Part shown: positions 53,167 through 62,365 of the stretch, one piece after another | How the letters are laid out: each line of letters begins with the position of its first letter | Numbering within the stretch: the first letter of the stretch is position 1 | Assembly: GCF_014385005.1 (NCBI RefSeq) | Contig: NZ_JACRSZ010000001.1 | Coordinates: forward strand, 434,001 to 498,000 | From: Jingyaoa shaoxingensis | Lineage (GTDB): Bacteria > Bacillota > Clostridia > Lachnospirales > Lachnospiraceae | DNA length: 64,000 bases | Reading direction: 5' to 3' | Notes under the pieces: generated by a model | What the model was told of the DNA's origin: nothing | The model's input: only the letters and a program-made list of their open reading frames with translations | Database searches by the model: none | Position numbers and translations under genes: made by a program

Positions 53167-53913
53167 TTACTTTTCTCCGCCTGCCAAAAACTGAGGTGTC
53201 AGTTTGTTCAGCTCTCGTTCCATGGCTGCTCTGGAAATTTCACTGATATCCGGCAGTGCGAACACTTTGGAAAATCCGATTTCCATCATATAATCCAGAT
53301 CCCATGCAGGACGCTTTTTGTCACTCATAAACAGCTTGCTGCTAAGTTCTTTCCCTGTTTTCACATCTTCGTGAGCATGAATACCTCTTCCATATTTTTT
53401 CCACATGGCAGCATCGTGTGCCTCATAAAGTTTTTTCTTTTCTTCATCATAAAGATGCAGATACCAGCAGGCATCCGATACCAGGAGACGTCCACCTTTT
53501 TTCAGTACACGCAGCCACTCTCTGTAAGCTTTCTGAGGATCATCCAGCGTCCATGTAATATTTCTGCAGATCACCATATCAAATGTCTCGTCCGGAAATT
53601 GCAGATTATGGCAGTCCATGGTCATCAGATCCGCAGACAAACCGGCTGCCTTTACATTTTCCCTGGCTTCATGAATCATATTTTCCGTAATATCGATTCC
53701 TGTCACGTGATGTCCTTCTTTTCCCAGTGCTACTTCAAAAAATCCCGGTCCGCATCCCACATCCAGTATTTCCAGATGTTCTTTTTCCGGCGCATGTTCC
53801 AGAATCAGATTCTTCCAGTTTTCTGCCGTTTCACTCTGTAATTCTGCTTTGATTCCTTCACTGTAAATACCGGCTTCCCCTTCCCAGTACTCTTTGATCT
53901 TATCGTTTTGCAT
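53167..53913 (-). CDS. SAM-dependent methyltransferase (class I)
   Basis: 248 aa. SAM-binding motif EILDVGCGPGFFEV, then VTGIDITENMI and the D-x-V-x-RN motif (DMVICRNITWTL) of the UbiE-type fold. DDPQKAYREWLRVLKKGGRLL is also seen, in similar form, in its neighbour, so the two look like paralogues. The substrate is unknown; in this operon it could act on a metal ligand or tetrapyrrole (inference). The gap to the neighbour genes is 1 nt on both sides. Confidence 0.85.
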   Translation of the reverse strand: MQNDKIKEYWEGEAGIYSEGIKAELQSETAENWKNLILEHAPEKEHLEILDVGCGPGFFEVALGKEGHHVTGIDITENMIHEARENVKAAGLSADLMTMDCHNLQFPDETFDMVICRNITWTLDDPQKAYREWLRVLKKGGRLLVSDACWYLHLYDEEKKKLYEAHDAAMWKKYGRGIHAHEDVKTGKELSSKLFMSDKKRPAWDLDYMMEIGFSKVFALPDISEISRAAMERELNKLTPQFLAGGEK

Positions 53914-53914
53914 G

Positions 53915-54667
53915 TCACTCCTCCTTCTTTGTGGCTACTACAATAAATTTTTTCCCCTGGTATCCGTATTTCCAGAAATCCATCGTCCATGGGCTGTTCA
54001 GCCATCGGTTCTCTCTGATCCGGATTCTTGCAAAGCGTACCTTTTTCAATGCCTGAAAATCCGCTTCCGGGCGCTTCTGCGACGTAAATGGCAATTTTTT
54101 ATAAATTCCGCTGCTTTCTTTTTCATCAGATTCATATGTTTTTCTTTCTGTAACATAAATAAGAAAATCAGCAATTTTCATACGAATCTTATTTTTTAAT
54201 GTGGGTTCTGTGGTGCGATAATCTCCATCAAAATAAATAATCTTTCCGCCCGGTTTCAATACATCTTTCCAGCGCCTGAAAGCTTTTTCCGGATCATACA
54301 GCGTCCATACCGCATCTCTGGAAAGTATCACATCATAACTCTGTTCTTGTTCCAATGGCAGAGTGACGCCATCTTCCTGACAGATTTCCACCGCCTGATG
54401 ATAATGCTGCATATTTCTTCTGGCTTTTTCCACCATTCCTGCTGAGCCATCGACTGCCCTCACCTCATGGCCCAGGCGCGCCGCTATAATACTCATAAAC
54501 CCCGGTCCACAGCCCACTTCTAAAATACGAAGGGGCTCAGGTCCAAGAAGTCTTTTCAGCTCTTTTGTCCAGTAAGATACCGTTCTTTTGCTGCTCAATT
54601 GTCTTTGAATGATATCATCATAATCATCGGACGCTTCTGTCCATTTATTTTCTATTTCCTCAAACAT
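53915..54667 (-). CDS. SAM-dependent methyltransferase (class I, paralogue)
   Basis: 250 aa. ILEVGCGPGFMSIIAARLGHEV is the SAM-binding region (first 20 residues shared in pattern with the neighbouring enzyme), followed by DVILSRDAVWTLYDPEKAF and LKPGGKIIYF. It opens MFEEIENKWTEASDDYDDII, a common start for methyltransferases in clostridial metal-uptake operons. It lies 3 nt after the binding-protein gene and 1 nt before the second methyltransferase. Confidence 0.85.
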   Translation of the reverse strand: MFEEIENKWTEASDDYDDIIQRQLSSKRTVSYWTKELKRLLGPEPLRILEVGCGPGFMSIIAARLGHEVRAVDGSAGMVEKARRNMQHYHQAVEICQEDGVTLPLEQEQSYDVILSRDAVWTLYDPEKAFRRWKDVLKPGGKIIYFDGDYRTTEPTLKNKIRMKIADFLIYVTERKTYESDEKESSGIYKKLPFTSQKRPEADFQALKKVRFARIRIRENRWLNSPWTMDFWKYGYQGKKFIVVATKKEE

Positions 54668-54670
54668 ATT

Positions 54671-56239
54671 TTACTCCACTACATCCATCGCTGCCCAGTT
54701 AACACCTTCATAGGCAGTCGGTGCAAGTTCCACATTCGTCAGTCTGGTATTGTTATAGATATAATCACGGTTTGGATAATACAGCGGTATCGTGACTGCC
54801 TGATCATTGATACGTGTCAGAATCTTATCGTATAATGCAGTACGTTCTTCTTCATCCTGTGTCTTTAATACTTCTCCGAGATCATTGCTCAGTTCTTCGT
54901 CATACCAGTTTACTGCCTTTGCTCCATCCGGTGCATAGAACATACCTTTCAGGAAACCATGAGGCATCCAGGAATCTTCATAGCTGCGGTAGATACATAA
55001 ATCGTAATCTCTTGTGGTCCAGATAGCATCATAGTAAGCTGCGGATTCTTCTTCTACCAGTTCAATTCCCACGCCGATCTTTTCATATTCTGATTTTAGG
55101 AATTCACACAGGGATTTCCAGGAAGCGTATTCTTCTGTCTGGAATACCAGTCTGAGCGTCAGCGGTTCTCCATCTTTTTCTACAATACCGTCTCCGTCTG
55201 TATCTTCATATCCCGCTTCTTTTAACAATTCTTTTGCTTTATCTGCATCATATGGATAACCTTTACTGTTTTCTTCTGTCACATAAGGAACGGTCGGAGA
55301 CAGCAGACCAGTTGCCGGATTGCCATAACCATCTAACAGGTCATTTACAATACTTTCATTATTTGTTGCATAATTCAATGCCTGACGTACGTTTATATCC
55401 TGGAGCGCCGGTGTATCATAATTCTCGATTAAATAAAATGACAGAGTAGAAATCTGCTGTTCTACAGATAAGTTCTCATCTGCCTGAATAATACTGTAGC
55501 TTTCGGAAGGAATATCCTGAAGATTCAGATCTGCCTCTCCACTCTGAAGTGCCATCACTCTGGCATCTCCGTCAACCACCTGTTTCAGAACAACTTTATC
55601 AACCTTTGGTTTCTCTCCATAATAATTTGGATTTGGTACCAGAACGACCTCCTGACCACTCTCATAGCTGTCGATCATCCACATTCCGGTACCCACTTCC
55701 TGATAAAATTCTCCGTCTTCATCCAGTGCACTTTCACAGGTGAAACGGAATGGTCTTGGATAAGTAAATTCAATCAGCAGTGTATAGCAAGGTTCTGCAA
55801 ACTTAAATTCCACAGTATCATCATCTACTTTTGTAACACTTTCCAGTTTTGTTGAAAAGTTGCCGGTTACATCCTGTTCTACCCATCTGTTGTAATTCCA
55901 GATCACATTATCTGCATTAAACTCTGTGCCGTCTGAGAATTTTGCATCTTTTCTTAAATGGAATGTATAGGTTGTGCCATCTTCACTGATCTCCCAGGAT
56001 TCTGCAAGTGCAGGTTCAATTTCCCCGTTTTCTCCATAGCGTACCAGTGGATCATAGATCATTTCATAAAGACGGAAGTCCCCGCCGCTCTTTACAGGGT
56101 CACAAAGTTCAGGAGTAAGACCAAGGGACGTCATTGCTGTAACCACTTTCTCTCCTTCTGCCTGTACACTGCTGCCTGCCATCAAAGCTGCTGCCAGCAC
56201 GCCCAATGATACCAGTTTTACTACGTTTCGTTTCTTCAT
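54671..56239 (-). CDS. NikA/CntA-like substrate-binding protein
   Basis: 522 aa, SBP family 5. A signal peptide (KKRNVVKL... ending VQA at 27) has no lipobox Cys, odd for a monoderm binding protein. The segment TYPRPFRF matches the Arg-containing loop that binds the metal chelate in NikA, and [16 protein letters not shown] matches the NikA region with a metal-binding His. So the ligand is probably a nickel or cobalt chelate, not a peptide. The start MKKRNV follows AAAGGAGAGG; an earlier ATG would add 16 charged residues. Confidence 0.85.
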   Translation of the reverse strand: MKKRNVVKLVSLGVLAAALMAGSSVQAEGEKVVTAMTSLGLTPELCDPVKSGGDFRLYEMIYDPLVRYGENGEIEPALAESWEISEDGTTYTFHLRKDAKFSDGTEFNADNVIWNYNRWVEQDVTGNFSTKLESVTKVDDDTVEFKFAEPCYTLLIEFTYPRPFRFTCESALDEDGEFYQEVGTGMWMIDSYESGQEVVLVPNPNYYGEKPKVDKVVLKQVVDGDARVMALQSGEADLNLQDIPSESYSIIQADENLSVEQQISTLSFYLIENYDTPALQDINVRQALNYATNNESIVNDLLDGYGNPATGLLSPTVPYVTEENSKGYPYDADKAKELLKEAGYEDTDGDGIVEKDGEPLTLRLVFQTEEYASWKSLCEFLKSEYEKIGVGIELVEEESAAYYDAIWTTRDYDLCIYRSYEDSWMPHGFLKGMFYAPDGAKAVNWYDEELSNDLGEVLKTQDEEERTALYDKILTRINDQAVTIPLYYPNRDYIYNNTRLTNVELAPTAYEGVNWAAMDVVE

Positions 56240-56271
56240 TTCTTCCTCTCCTTTATGTTTGTTTTCTATTT

Positions 56272-57210
56272 TTACAGCATGTGACATGCCGCAAAATGTC
56301 CTTTCTCAATTTCTGTCAGTTCCGGTATCTGCTCTTTGCATATCTTTGTACATTTACTGCACCTGCTCTGATATGGACAGCCCTGTTCCGGAATGGTATC
56401 GGAAAACATCTTCTTTTCCTGTAATCCGATTCTTCGCATTCTCGGTTCTTTCACAGGAATGGAATCAAACAGATCTACTGTATACGGATGTATTGCTGTC
56501 TCTTTTAATCTGTCCGTATGATCAATAAATTCAACCACTCGTCCCTGATACATAATTGCCACCTCTTTGCAGAGATATGGAACATTGGACAAATCGTGAG
56601 TGATCAGTAAATAGGTCATCTCATATTTTTCCTGCAGTTCATTTAACAGATGCAGTATCTGCTTTCGTATCGAATAATCCAGACTGGATACCGGTTCGTC
56701 ACAGATCACAAGTTTCGGTTTTAATACCAATGCTCTTGCAATATTGGCTCTCTGACACTGTCCGCCTGAAATCTGTCTGACATAACGGTTGCGAATATCA
56801 GGATCCAGCCCCGTCTGAATCAAAGCTTCCTTTACCCGATCTTCATACTCATCTGCTTCCAGTTTTTCATGTAATTTCAAGATTTCCAGAATGTTTTCCC
56901 CGATCGTGTATCCAGGATCAAATACACCGCTGCTGCTTTGAAAAATCATCTGAAGATTCTTGCGATATGGACGGAACTGTTTTTCGGAAAAATCCTGCAT
57001 TTCCTGTCCCTGGAACCAAAATTTTCCATCTGTCGGCTTTTCCAGACCGGCAATCAGTTTTCCAAATGTCGTTTTTCCACTTCCACTTTCACCGATCAGA
57101 GCCATGGATGATCCGGCATGGATTCCCAGACTTACATCGTCCACTGCTTTCACAATTTTTTTCTTGCCATAATATTTTTTTAAATGTTCTGTCTTTAGTA
57201 ACGTACTCAT
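56272..57210 (-). CDS. OppF/NikE-type ABC transporter ATPase
   Basis: 312 aa. Walker [10 protein letters not shown], signature ISGGQCQR, Walker [13 protein letters not shown]. The C-terminus has the Cys-rich oligo-HPY region ([15 protein letters not shown]), where some Opp/Dpp ATPases carry a [4Fe-4S] cluster. It energises the uptake system with the next gene. It lies 10 nt downstream of the NikD-like ATPase. Confidence 0.93.
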   Translation of the reverse strand: MSTLLKTEHLKKYYGKKKIVKAVDDVSLGIHAGSSMALIGESGSGKTTFGKLIAGLEKPTDGKFWFQGQEMQDFSEKQFRPYRKNLQMIFQSSSGVFDPGYTIGENILEILKLHEKLEADEYEDRVKEALIQTGLDPDIRNRYVRQISGGQCQRANIARALVLKPKLVICDEPVSSLDYSIRKQILHLLNELQEKYEMTYLLITHDLSNVPYLCKEVAIMYQGRVVEFIDHTDRLKETAIHPYTVDLFDSIPVKEPRMRRIGLQEKKMFSDTIPEQGCPYQSRCSKCTKICKEQIPELTEIEKGHFAACHML

Positions 57211-57219
57211 ACTTTTCCC

Positions 57220-58011
57220 CTATAAAACAGCATCCAGCAGTTTTTTTGTATATGGATGCTGTGGATGATAAAAAATATTTTCGACTGTTCCGTTTTCCAC
57301 AATTTCACCGTCTTTCATAATCGAAACATCATCTGCGATTTCTGCCACCACACCCAGATCATGGGTAATAAATAACACACCCAGATTTTCTTTTCTGGAT
57401 AACTGATAGATTTCTTCCAGAATCTGCTTCTGCACAGTTACATCTAATGCCGTCGTCGGCTCATCTGCAATCAGGTAATCCGGTTTCATGGACATGGCAA
57501 TAGCGATCATAACCCTCTGACACATGCCTCCTGACAATTCGTATGGTTTTTTCTTCATCAGTTCTTCCGGATCCCGCAGATTCATCATCCTTAGATTCTC
57601 CAGGGCAATTTCTCTTGCCTGTTTCTTGCTCATTCTGTGATGTTTTCTTAAACCTTCCAGAAGCAATTGTTCCACTGTAAAAAGAGGATCAAGCGCTGCC
57701 GTCGGATCCTGGAAAATCATTCCGATTTTGTCTCCGTATAACTGTCGCTTTTCTTTTCCCGGCAACTTCAGAAGGCTCTTTTCGTTCAGTGTCACATCTC
57801 CGGATATCACCCTTCCATTTCCTGCAAGCAGATTCATAATGGTCAGAGACGTAACCGACTTTCCACTTCCGCTTTCTCCTACCAGTGCATGAATCCTCCC
57901 CCTTTTTACTTCCAGACTGACATCTTTTACTGCATGCACCATTCCGTGAGAGGTCTGAAACTCCACATGCAATCCTTTTACCTTCAGGACATCATTTTTC
58001 GGCTGTTCCAT
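57220..58011 (-). CDS. OppD/NikD-type ABC transporter ATPase
   Basis: 263 aa. Walker A GESGSGKSV, signature LSGGMCQRV, Walker B YLIADEPTTALD. It ends at HPYTKKLLDAVL, so it lacks the C-terminal Cys-rich extension; NikD is similarly short. The start MEQPKNDV was chosen after GGGGAGGG; it overlaps the permease end by 20 nt. Confidence 0.92.
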   Translation of the reverse strand: MEQPKNDVLKVKGLHVEFQTSHGMVHAVKDVSLEVKRGRIHALVGESGSGKSVTSLTIMNLLAGNGRVISGDVTLNEKSLLKLPGKEKRQLYGDKIGMIFQDPTAALDPLFTVEQLLLEGLRKHHRMSKKQAREIALENLRMMNLRDPEELMKKKPYELSGGMCQRVMIAIAMSMKPDYLIADEPTTALDVTVQKQILEEIYQLSRKENLGVLFITHDLGVVAEIADDVSIMKDGEIVENGTVENIFYHPQHPYTKKLLDAVL

Positions 58012-58855
58012 TCTGTATTCCCTCCCCCAGATAATTAAATGCCAGCACAATGATCATAATCAGTATGCCCGGATAAAACATCAGACTTGGATAAGTCTGG
58101 ATATAACTTTTACTGTCACTGAGCATGATCCCCCACTCCGGTGTCGGTGCCTGCACACCCAGACCGATAAAGGAAAAGCCGGCGATAGACAGAATAATCG
58201 AACCGATTTCCATAGTTGCCAGGGCAATCACAGACGGCAGGATATTTCTTAATATATGTCTGAATATAATTCTGGCATGACCACAGCCGCCGGCTTTTAA
58301 TGCAGTCATATAATTTTTATTTTTTTCCTGAAGCGTCAATGCGCGGGCAAGTCTGGCATATTCTGCCCAGGATACAACCGATAAGGACAGGATCAGATGT
58401 ACGCCGCTGGCTCCCATAGTTCCTGCTATGGCAAGTGCCACTATAAAGACTGGCATCGCCATAAACACATCAATGATTCTCATGATTACAGAATCAATTT
58501 TTCCACCTACATATCCGGCAAACAATCCAATCGGTACACCAACACATACGGTAATCATAAGTACTGTGAAGCTGTAACTCAGTGAATAGCGGCTGCCCCA
58601 GAGAAGTCTTGATAAAATACATCGTCCCAGCTGATCCGTACCTAAAGGATATGTCGCAGACGGACCTTTTAATTTTATCGTAACATCCACCAGCAGCGGA
58701 TCATGCGGTGCCAGCACAGGTGCCAAAATAGCTGCCACTGCAAAAATGATTACTACGATGAATCCTATTTTTGTTTTTGGTGACTGGAATACCTGTTTCC
58801 AATACAAATTTTGAATCATGCTTTTTTCTGTTTTTTGCGCTCTTCTGCTTCCCAT
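57992..58855 (-). CDS. DppC/NikC-type permease
   Basis: 287 aa with about six membrane helices. The start includes KTKIGFIVVIIFAVAAILAP and the periplasmic-loop HDPLLVDVTIKLKGPSATYP typical of DppC/OppC/NikC proteins; the EAA motif region is near AGGCGHARIIFRHILRNILPS. It builds the pore with the DppB-like subunit. Its ATG follows AAAGGAGAAGG. Confidence 0.93.
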   Translation of the reverse strand: MGSRRAQKTEKSMIQNLYWKQVFQSPKTKIGFIVVIIFAVAAILAPVLAPHDPLLVDVTIKLKGPSATYPLGTDQLGRCILSRLLWGSRYSLSYSFTVLMITVCVGVPIGLFAGYVGGKIDSVIMRIIDVFMAMPVFIVALAIAGTMGASGVHLILSLSVVSWAEYARLARALTLQEKNKNYMTALKAGGCGHARIIFRHILRNILPSVIALATMEIGSIILSIAGFSFIGLGVQAPTPEWGIMLSDSKSYIQTYPSLMFYPGILIMIIVLAFNYLGEGIQNGTAEK

Positions 58856-58870
58856 TCTATGCCTTCTCCT

Positions 58871-59800
58871 TTACTTTAACTGAATTCGCCGATCAATCGC
58901 AGAATAGGCGATATCCACAAGGAAATTCAGTACCACAATACCCACTGCCAGAATAAAGATAAAACATTGCAGCACCGGAGTATCTTTTGTGGTCACGGAT
59001 TTCAATGCAAGATTTCCGATTCCCTGAATGGAAAAAATGCTTTCTATCACAGCAGATCCACAGAAAAAGCCGATTACCATCGATACCAGACGTGTCATCA
59101 CAGGAATCAGAATATTTTTCAACCCGTGACGCAAAATCACATTGAAAGAGGACAAGCCCTTTGCTCTGCTGGCACGTATGTAATCCTGCTTCAGTACCTG
59201 TATCATATTTGTCCGGATCAGTCTTGTCATAATTCCAAAAGAACTGATGTCCATGGCAAATGCCGCAAGAATCGGGATGCCTCCGGCATTTCCTCCGATT
59301 ACAGAGATGACTTTTAACTTTACTCCAAATATATAGAGCAGCATCAACCCGATCCAGAAGGATGGCATAGATACACTAAGTGACGATAAAATACGAACGA
59401 CTTTATCCAGAAATCTGTTTTCATACATTGCAGACAGAATTCCAAGGGGAATCGATACAATCAGCAGCAATAAAAACGACGTAACCGCCAGTTTAAACGT
59501 CTGTGGAAAATATCTTTTTAATTCCTCAAAAGCCGGTTTTCTGGTGGAATATGATTTTCCAAAATCACCATGCAGTGCCTGATTCAGCCATTTTCCATAC
59601 TGCACCAACACCGGCTGATCCAATCCTTCCGCATGCCGCACTTCTTCTACCTGCTCCGGAGACGGATGTTCATATTTTTGCTCTGCCAGTACTCTGGCCG
59701 CATCACCTGCCGATATAAAACTCAGCATAAAAATAATGAATGTAACCGCCAGAACTACCGGAATCATAAATATAAAACGCTTTGCAATTACCTTTCCCAT
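58871..59800 (-). CDS. DppB/NikB-type permease
   Basis: 309 aa, six predicted membrane helices. It starts with a helix (FIFMIPVVLAVTFIIFMLSF) and has GDFGKSYSTRKP, the conserved loop of DppB/NikB proteins, and the EAA-type ILRHGLKNILIPVMT. First gene of the operon, directly after the cobalamin riboswitch terminator. Start taken at the second ATG (MGKVIAKRF) because AGGAG is 8 nt before it; the first ATG is only 2 nt from the Shine-Dalgarno sequence. Confidence 0.92.
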   Translation of the reverse strand: MGKVIAKRFIFMIPVVLAVTFIIFMLSFISAGDAARVLAEQKYEHPSPEQVEEVRHAEGLDQPVLVQYGKWLNQALHGDFGKSYSTRKPAFEELKRYFPQTFKLAVTSFLLLLIVSIPLGILSAMYENRFLDKVVRILSSLSVSMPSFWIGLMLLYIFGVKLKVISVIGGNAGGIPILAAFAMDISSFGIMTRLIRTNMIQVLKQDYIRASRAKGLSSFNVILRHGLKNILIPVMTRLVSMVIGFFCGSAVIESIFSIQGIGNLALKSVTTKDTPVLQCFIFILAVGIVVLNFLVDIAYSAIDRRIQLK

Positions 59801-59825
59801 CTTCATTTCTCCTCTTTTTTTATAT

Positions 59826-59857
59826 AAAAAAACTGATATGATTCGGTATCATATCAG
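59826..59857 (-). terminator. Terminator of the cobalamin riboswitch leader
   Basis: Stem CTGATATGAT/ATCATATCAG with a 5-nt loop, then TTTTTTTATAT on the minus strand, 26 nt before the permease start. Confidence 0.88.
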
Positions 59858-59869
59858 CACAAATACTAC

Positions 59870-60062
59870 TTGCCATCTCAGGCAGAGTTTATGTCTTCTG
59901 TATCCCATCCGAATCAGAATCGTTCTGTCCGAAAGGCAAGTCTCCTGACTCCAGTTCTTCCTACTAACCATCTTCCCGGATTTTTCCAGTGATTTCTTGG
60001 TTTTCGTCCCTGTCACAGTAGCGGTGGCTGTTCTGGCATTTCACCAGATTCCTTATTAAGTA
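59870..60062 (-). ncRNA. Cobalamin riboswitch
   Basis: Minus strand: GGAATCTGGTGAAATGCCAG, ACAGCCACCGCTACTGTGA (core region), then GGGAAGATGG, and the B12 box AGTCAGGAGACTTGCC (complement of 59935-59950). A terminator follows, so adenosyl- or methylcobalamin should shut the operon off. The regulated genes are a NikA-type uptake system, two methyltransferases and an ABC pair. The gap 59801-60166 holds this RNA, its terminator and the AraC promoter region only. Confidence 0.93.
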
Positions 60063-60166
60063 CTTTATACACCTTTCCGACTATTCAGTTTTTTTAGTTT
60101 CTGGTCTGTATCTTCCCTGCACCATCTGTTATAATGACTGTCAGTACATCATAATGGAGGCTTGCT

Positions 60167-61144
60167 ATGAAACAAACATTACAATCTATCTTAACTGCAT
60201 CTGATGCTGCGCTTTTTCCTGATATTTCCAAAAACTGCAGCCAGAATTCTGTTCGCTGTATCACAGAATCTGACGTTTTTCGCTGCAATGAGGAAATCGC
60301 AGTATTTTTGCAGGATCCTGATTTTAAAAATCGTCTGTGTAAGCAGGATTTTGTGGATGTTCTGTTTGTTGTTAAAGGGAACTGCACCTGTAAATTTTAT
60401 AAAACAGATCTGACTGTCTCACCGGAATCTGTCTTTTTATCCAGGCATTCCTTTTGTATGATTCCGCATCAGGTGATTCATTCTTTTTCTCCTGATCAAG
60501 ACTGCCAGATCCTGCATATTTTTTTCAAACTGGATTCTCTGAGAAGCCATTATTCTGACCTGATCTCAGCAAATAATACCCTTCTTCTTTTTTGTTCCAA
60601 TATACTGTATCAGACACATTACTGGAATTATCTTTATTTTTCAGTCGCCTACACTGACAGACTGGATGCCCTGCTGGCTGAAATGTACGAAGAATTCCAT
60701 CATAAACAGATTTTTCATCAAAATATGCTTTATTATTCTTCCGGTATGCTTTTTACCCTTATGGAGCGGCAGTTACTCAGCCAGATCTCTGTCTCACCTT
60801 CCAACCCGCTCCGGCTGGTGCGATATGATCAGATCTATTCTTATATCTGTGATAACTATTCTCTGACCTCCGCCAGAGAAATTGCAGAATATTTCCATAT
60901 CAGTCAGTCTTATCTCTGTAAACTGTTTCACGAAAACGGTACTACCGTTACCACGGTCATTCAAGAAATCCGGCTTCAGCATACCCGAAGTCTTCTGGAA
61001 CAAAGTGACCTTTCTGTTCAGAATATTGCAGAACTGGTAGGCTATCACGATCTAACCTATTTTATCAAATTGTTCAAACGATACTTTTCGATTACTCCTT
61101 ATCAGTATCGAAAAAAATATCAATCATCGAAAAAACTTTCGTAA
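60167..61144 (+). CDS. AraC family transcriptional regulator
   Basis: 325 aa. N-terminal ligand-binding domain of unknown type (about residues 1-200), C-terminal double helix-turn-helix (about 220-320): SAREIAEYFHISQSYLCKLF and VQNIAELVGYHDLTYFIKLFKRYF, the second AraC signature. It is divergent from the riboswitch operon and probably controls it in response to a chelate or other ligand (inference; AraC regulators of this kind control siderophore loci). Ribosome binding site GGAGG is 6 nt before ATG, and a TATAAT lies about 40 nt upstream with no clear -35. Confidence 0.9.
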   Translation: MKQTLQSILTASDAALFPDISKNCSQNSVRCITESDVFRCNEEIAVFLQDPDFKNRLCKQDFVDVLFVVKGNCTCKFYKTDLTVSPESVFLSRHSFCMIPHQVIHSFSPDQDCQILHIFFKLDSLRSHYSDLISANNTLLLFCSNILYQTHYWNYLYFSVAYTDRLDALLAEMYEEFHHKQIFHQNMLYYSSGMLFTLMERQLLSQISVSPSNPLRLVRYDQIYSYICDNYSLTSAREIAEYFHISQSYLCKLFHENGTTVTTVIQEIRLQHTRSLLEQSDLSVQNIAELVGYHDLTYFIKLFKRYFSITPYQYRKKYQSSKKLS

Positions 61145-61240
61145 CCAACAGTAACATCCTACCATACTTTTGTTCTTATAAAAATGGTTTGATTTTCATA
61201 AAAATCGTGTTATTTTACACTATATAATTTCCTATTATAT

Positions 61241-61280
61241 AAAAAAAGAATCCTATCTGCCAATCTGACAAATAGGATCC
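61241..61280 (-). terminator. Terminator of the deacylase/MATE operon
   Basis: Minus strand GGATCCTATTTGTCAGATTG with the partner arm ATAGGAT, followed by TTTTTTTATATAA. It lies 10 nt after the aspartoacylase-like stop. 61145-61240 is AT-rich and shows no further feature. Confidence 0.8.
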
Positions 61281-61289
61281 CTGAATTTC

Positions 61290-62345
61290 TTAATCTTCAT
61301 CAATCTCTGATTTTTTGTGATGGTGATGTCTCTTATGTTCTGCTTCTCCGCAGACAATGCAGTTCTTCACTACTTCCCCATGTTTTGTAAAATCCCAGGT
61401 TCCATAGGCTACCATCGGACTGTCTTTCATAATGCAGAGGCTGATGGTTTCGTAAAGAATGATGCCGTCCTGTCTTGCAATGCATCGGAATAATTCATTG
61501 CCGAAATAGTCTTTGATATATCCCAGCACATCACCTTCCCGGAAAGTTTCTCCCGGCTGCTTTGTCGGATACCAGCATCCTTCCACAGGGGCATCTTCGT
61601 AAATGGCAGGACTGACATCAATCGGTGTCTTTTCATGACGATGTGCCTGTCCCTTAAACACTCCAAGATAGCGCAGTATGTTTTTCACATCATGCACATC
61701 TTCATCCACAAGACTCTGACACCACTGACTGCTGTATCCGCGTTCCAGCAAAATACTTGGGATTCCCAATGATCCTGCGTAATTATATGCACCGCCTGTA
61801 TTGCACTGGGATTCTACCAGAAGATCCACATGGGCAATCTCTGCCATCTCATGACTCTTTTTCACTACGTAATCACTGGCATTGCCCAGACAATATACAT
61901 AGGAAACCAGCCCTTCGAATCCGTCTCCGCAATGCAAATCTATATAGTAATCTGCAAATGGGAAAAATTCCCGTTCCACTGTATAGGCAATACGCTCCGC
62001 TGTTGTACCAAGCATACTTCCCGGGAATACCCGGTTCAGATTCTTGCCATCTTCATACACAAGACTCATGGTGCGGTGCTCAAACCCACTTGGATTCATC
62101 AGATGAATGATGATCACCTGTCCATTGATCTTATCCGGTTCCAGGTCATGAGATAATTGAATCGCAGACTGAATTCCCACATATTCTGCATTGTGCACAC
62201 CACCTGAAATCAATACGGTTTCGCCTTCCTGCATTCCGCAGATCAGTGTCACCGGAAGCTGAATGCGAGTTCCTTCTACTGATATAAATCCGCTGACTTT
62301 TTCTCCTCTTTTTGCAGTAAGTCCGCCAATTGTAAATTGTTCCAT
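61290..62345 (-). CDS. Aspartoacylase/succinylglutamate desuccinylase-like deacylase (M14 family)
   Basis: 351 aa. Zinc motif GGVHNAEYVG (His51, Glu54) and the second His in YIDLHCGDG, as in AstE/AspA enzymes that hydrolyse N-acyl amino acids. The C-terminus ends in a His-rich tail (HKRHHHHKKSE) that could bind metal. Next to a MATE transporter and the end of a peptide ABC ATPase, it may process an imported peptide or acyl amino acid (inference). Start MEQFTIGG follows AAGGAGAG; an upstream ATG adds 21 residues inside the MATE gene. Confidence 0.85.
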   Translation of the reverse strand: MEQFTIGGLTAKRGEKVSGFISVEGTRIQLPVTLICGMQEGETVLISGGVHNAEYVGIQSAIQLSHDLEPDKINGQVIIIHLMNPSGFEHRTMSLVYEDGKNLNRVFPGSMLGTTAERIAYTVEREFFPFADYYIDLHCGDGFEGLVSYVYCLGNASDYVVKKSHEMAEIAHVDLLVESQCNTGGAYNYAGSLGIPSILLERGYSSQWCQSLVDEDVHDVKNILRYLGVFKGQAHRHEKTPIDVSPAIYEDAPVEGCWYPTKQPGETFREGDVLGYIKDYFGNELFRCIARQDGIILYETISLCIMKDSPMVAYGTWDFTKHGEVVKNCIVCGEAEHKRHHHHKKSEIDED

Positions 62346-62365
62346 AAGTCTCTCCTTACTTTTTC

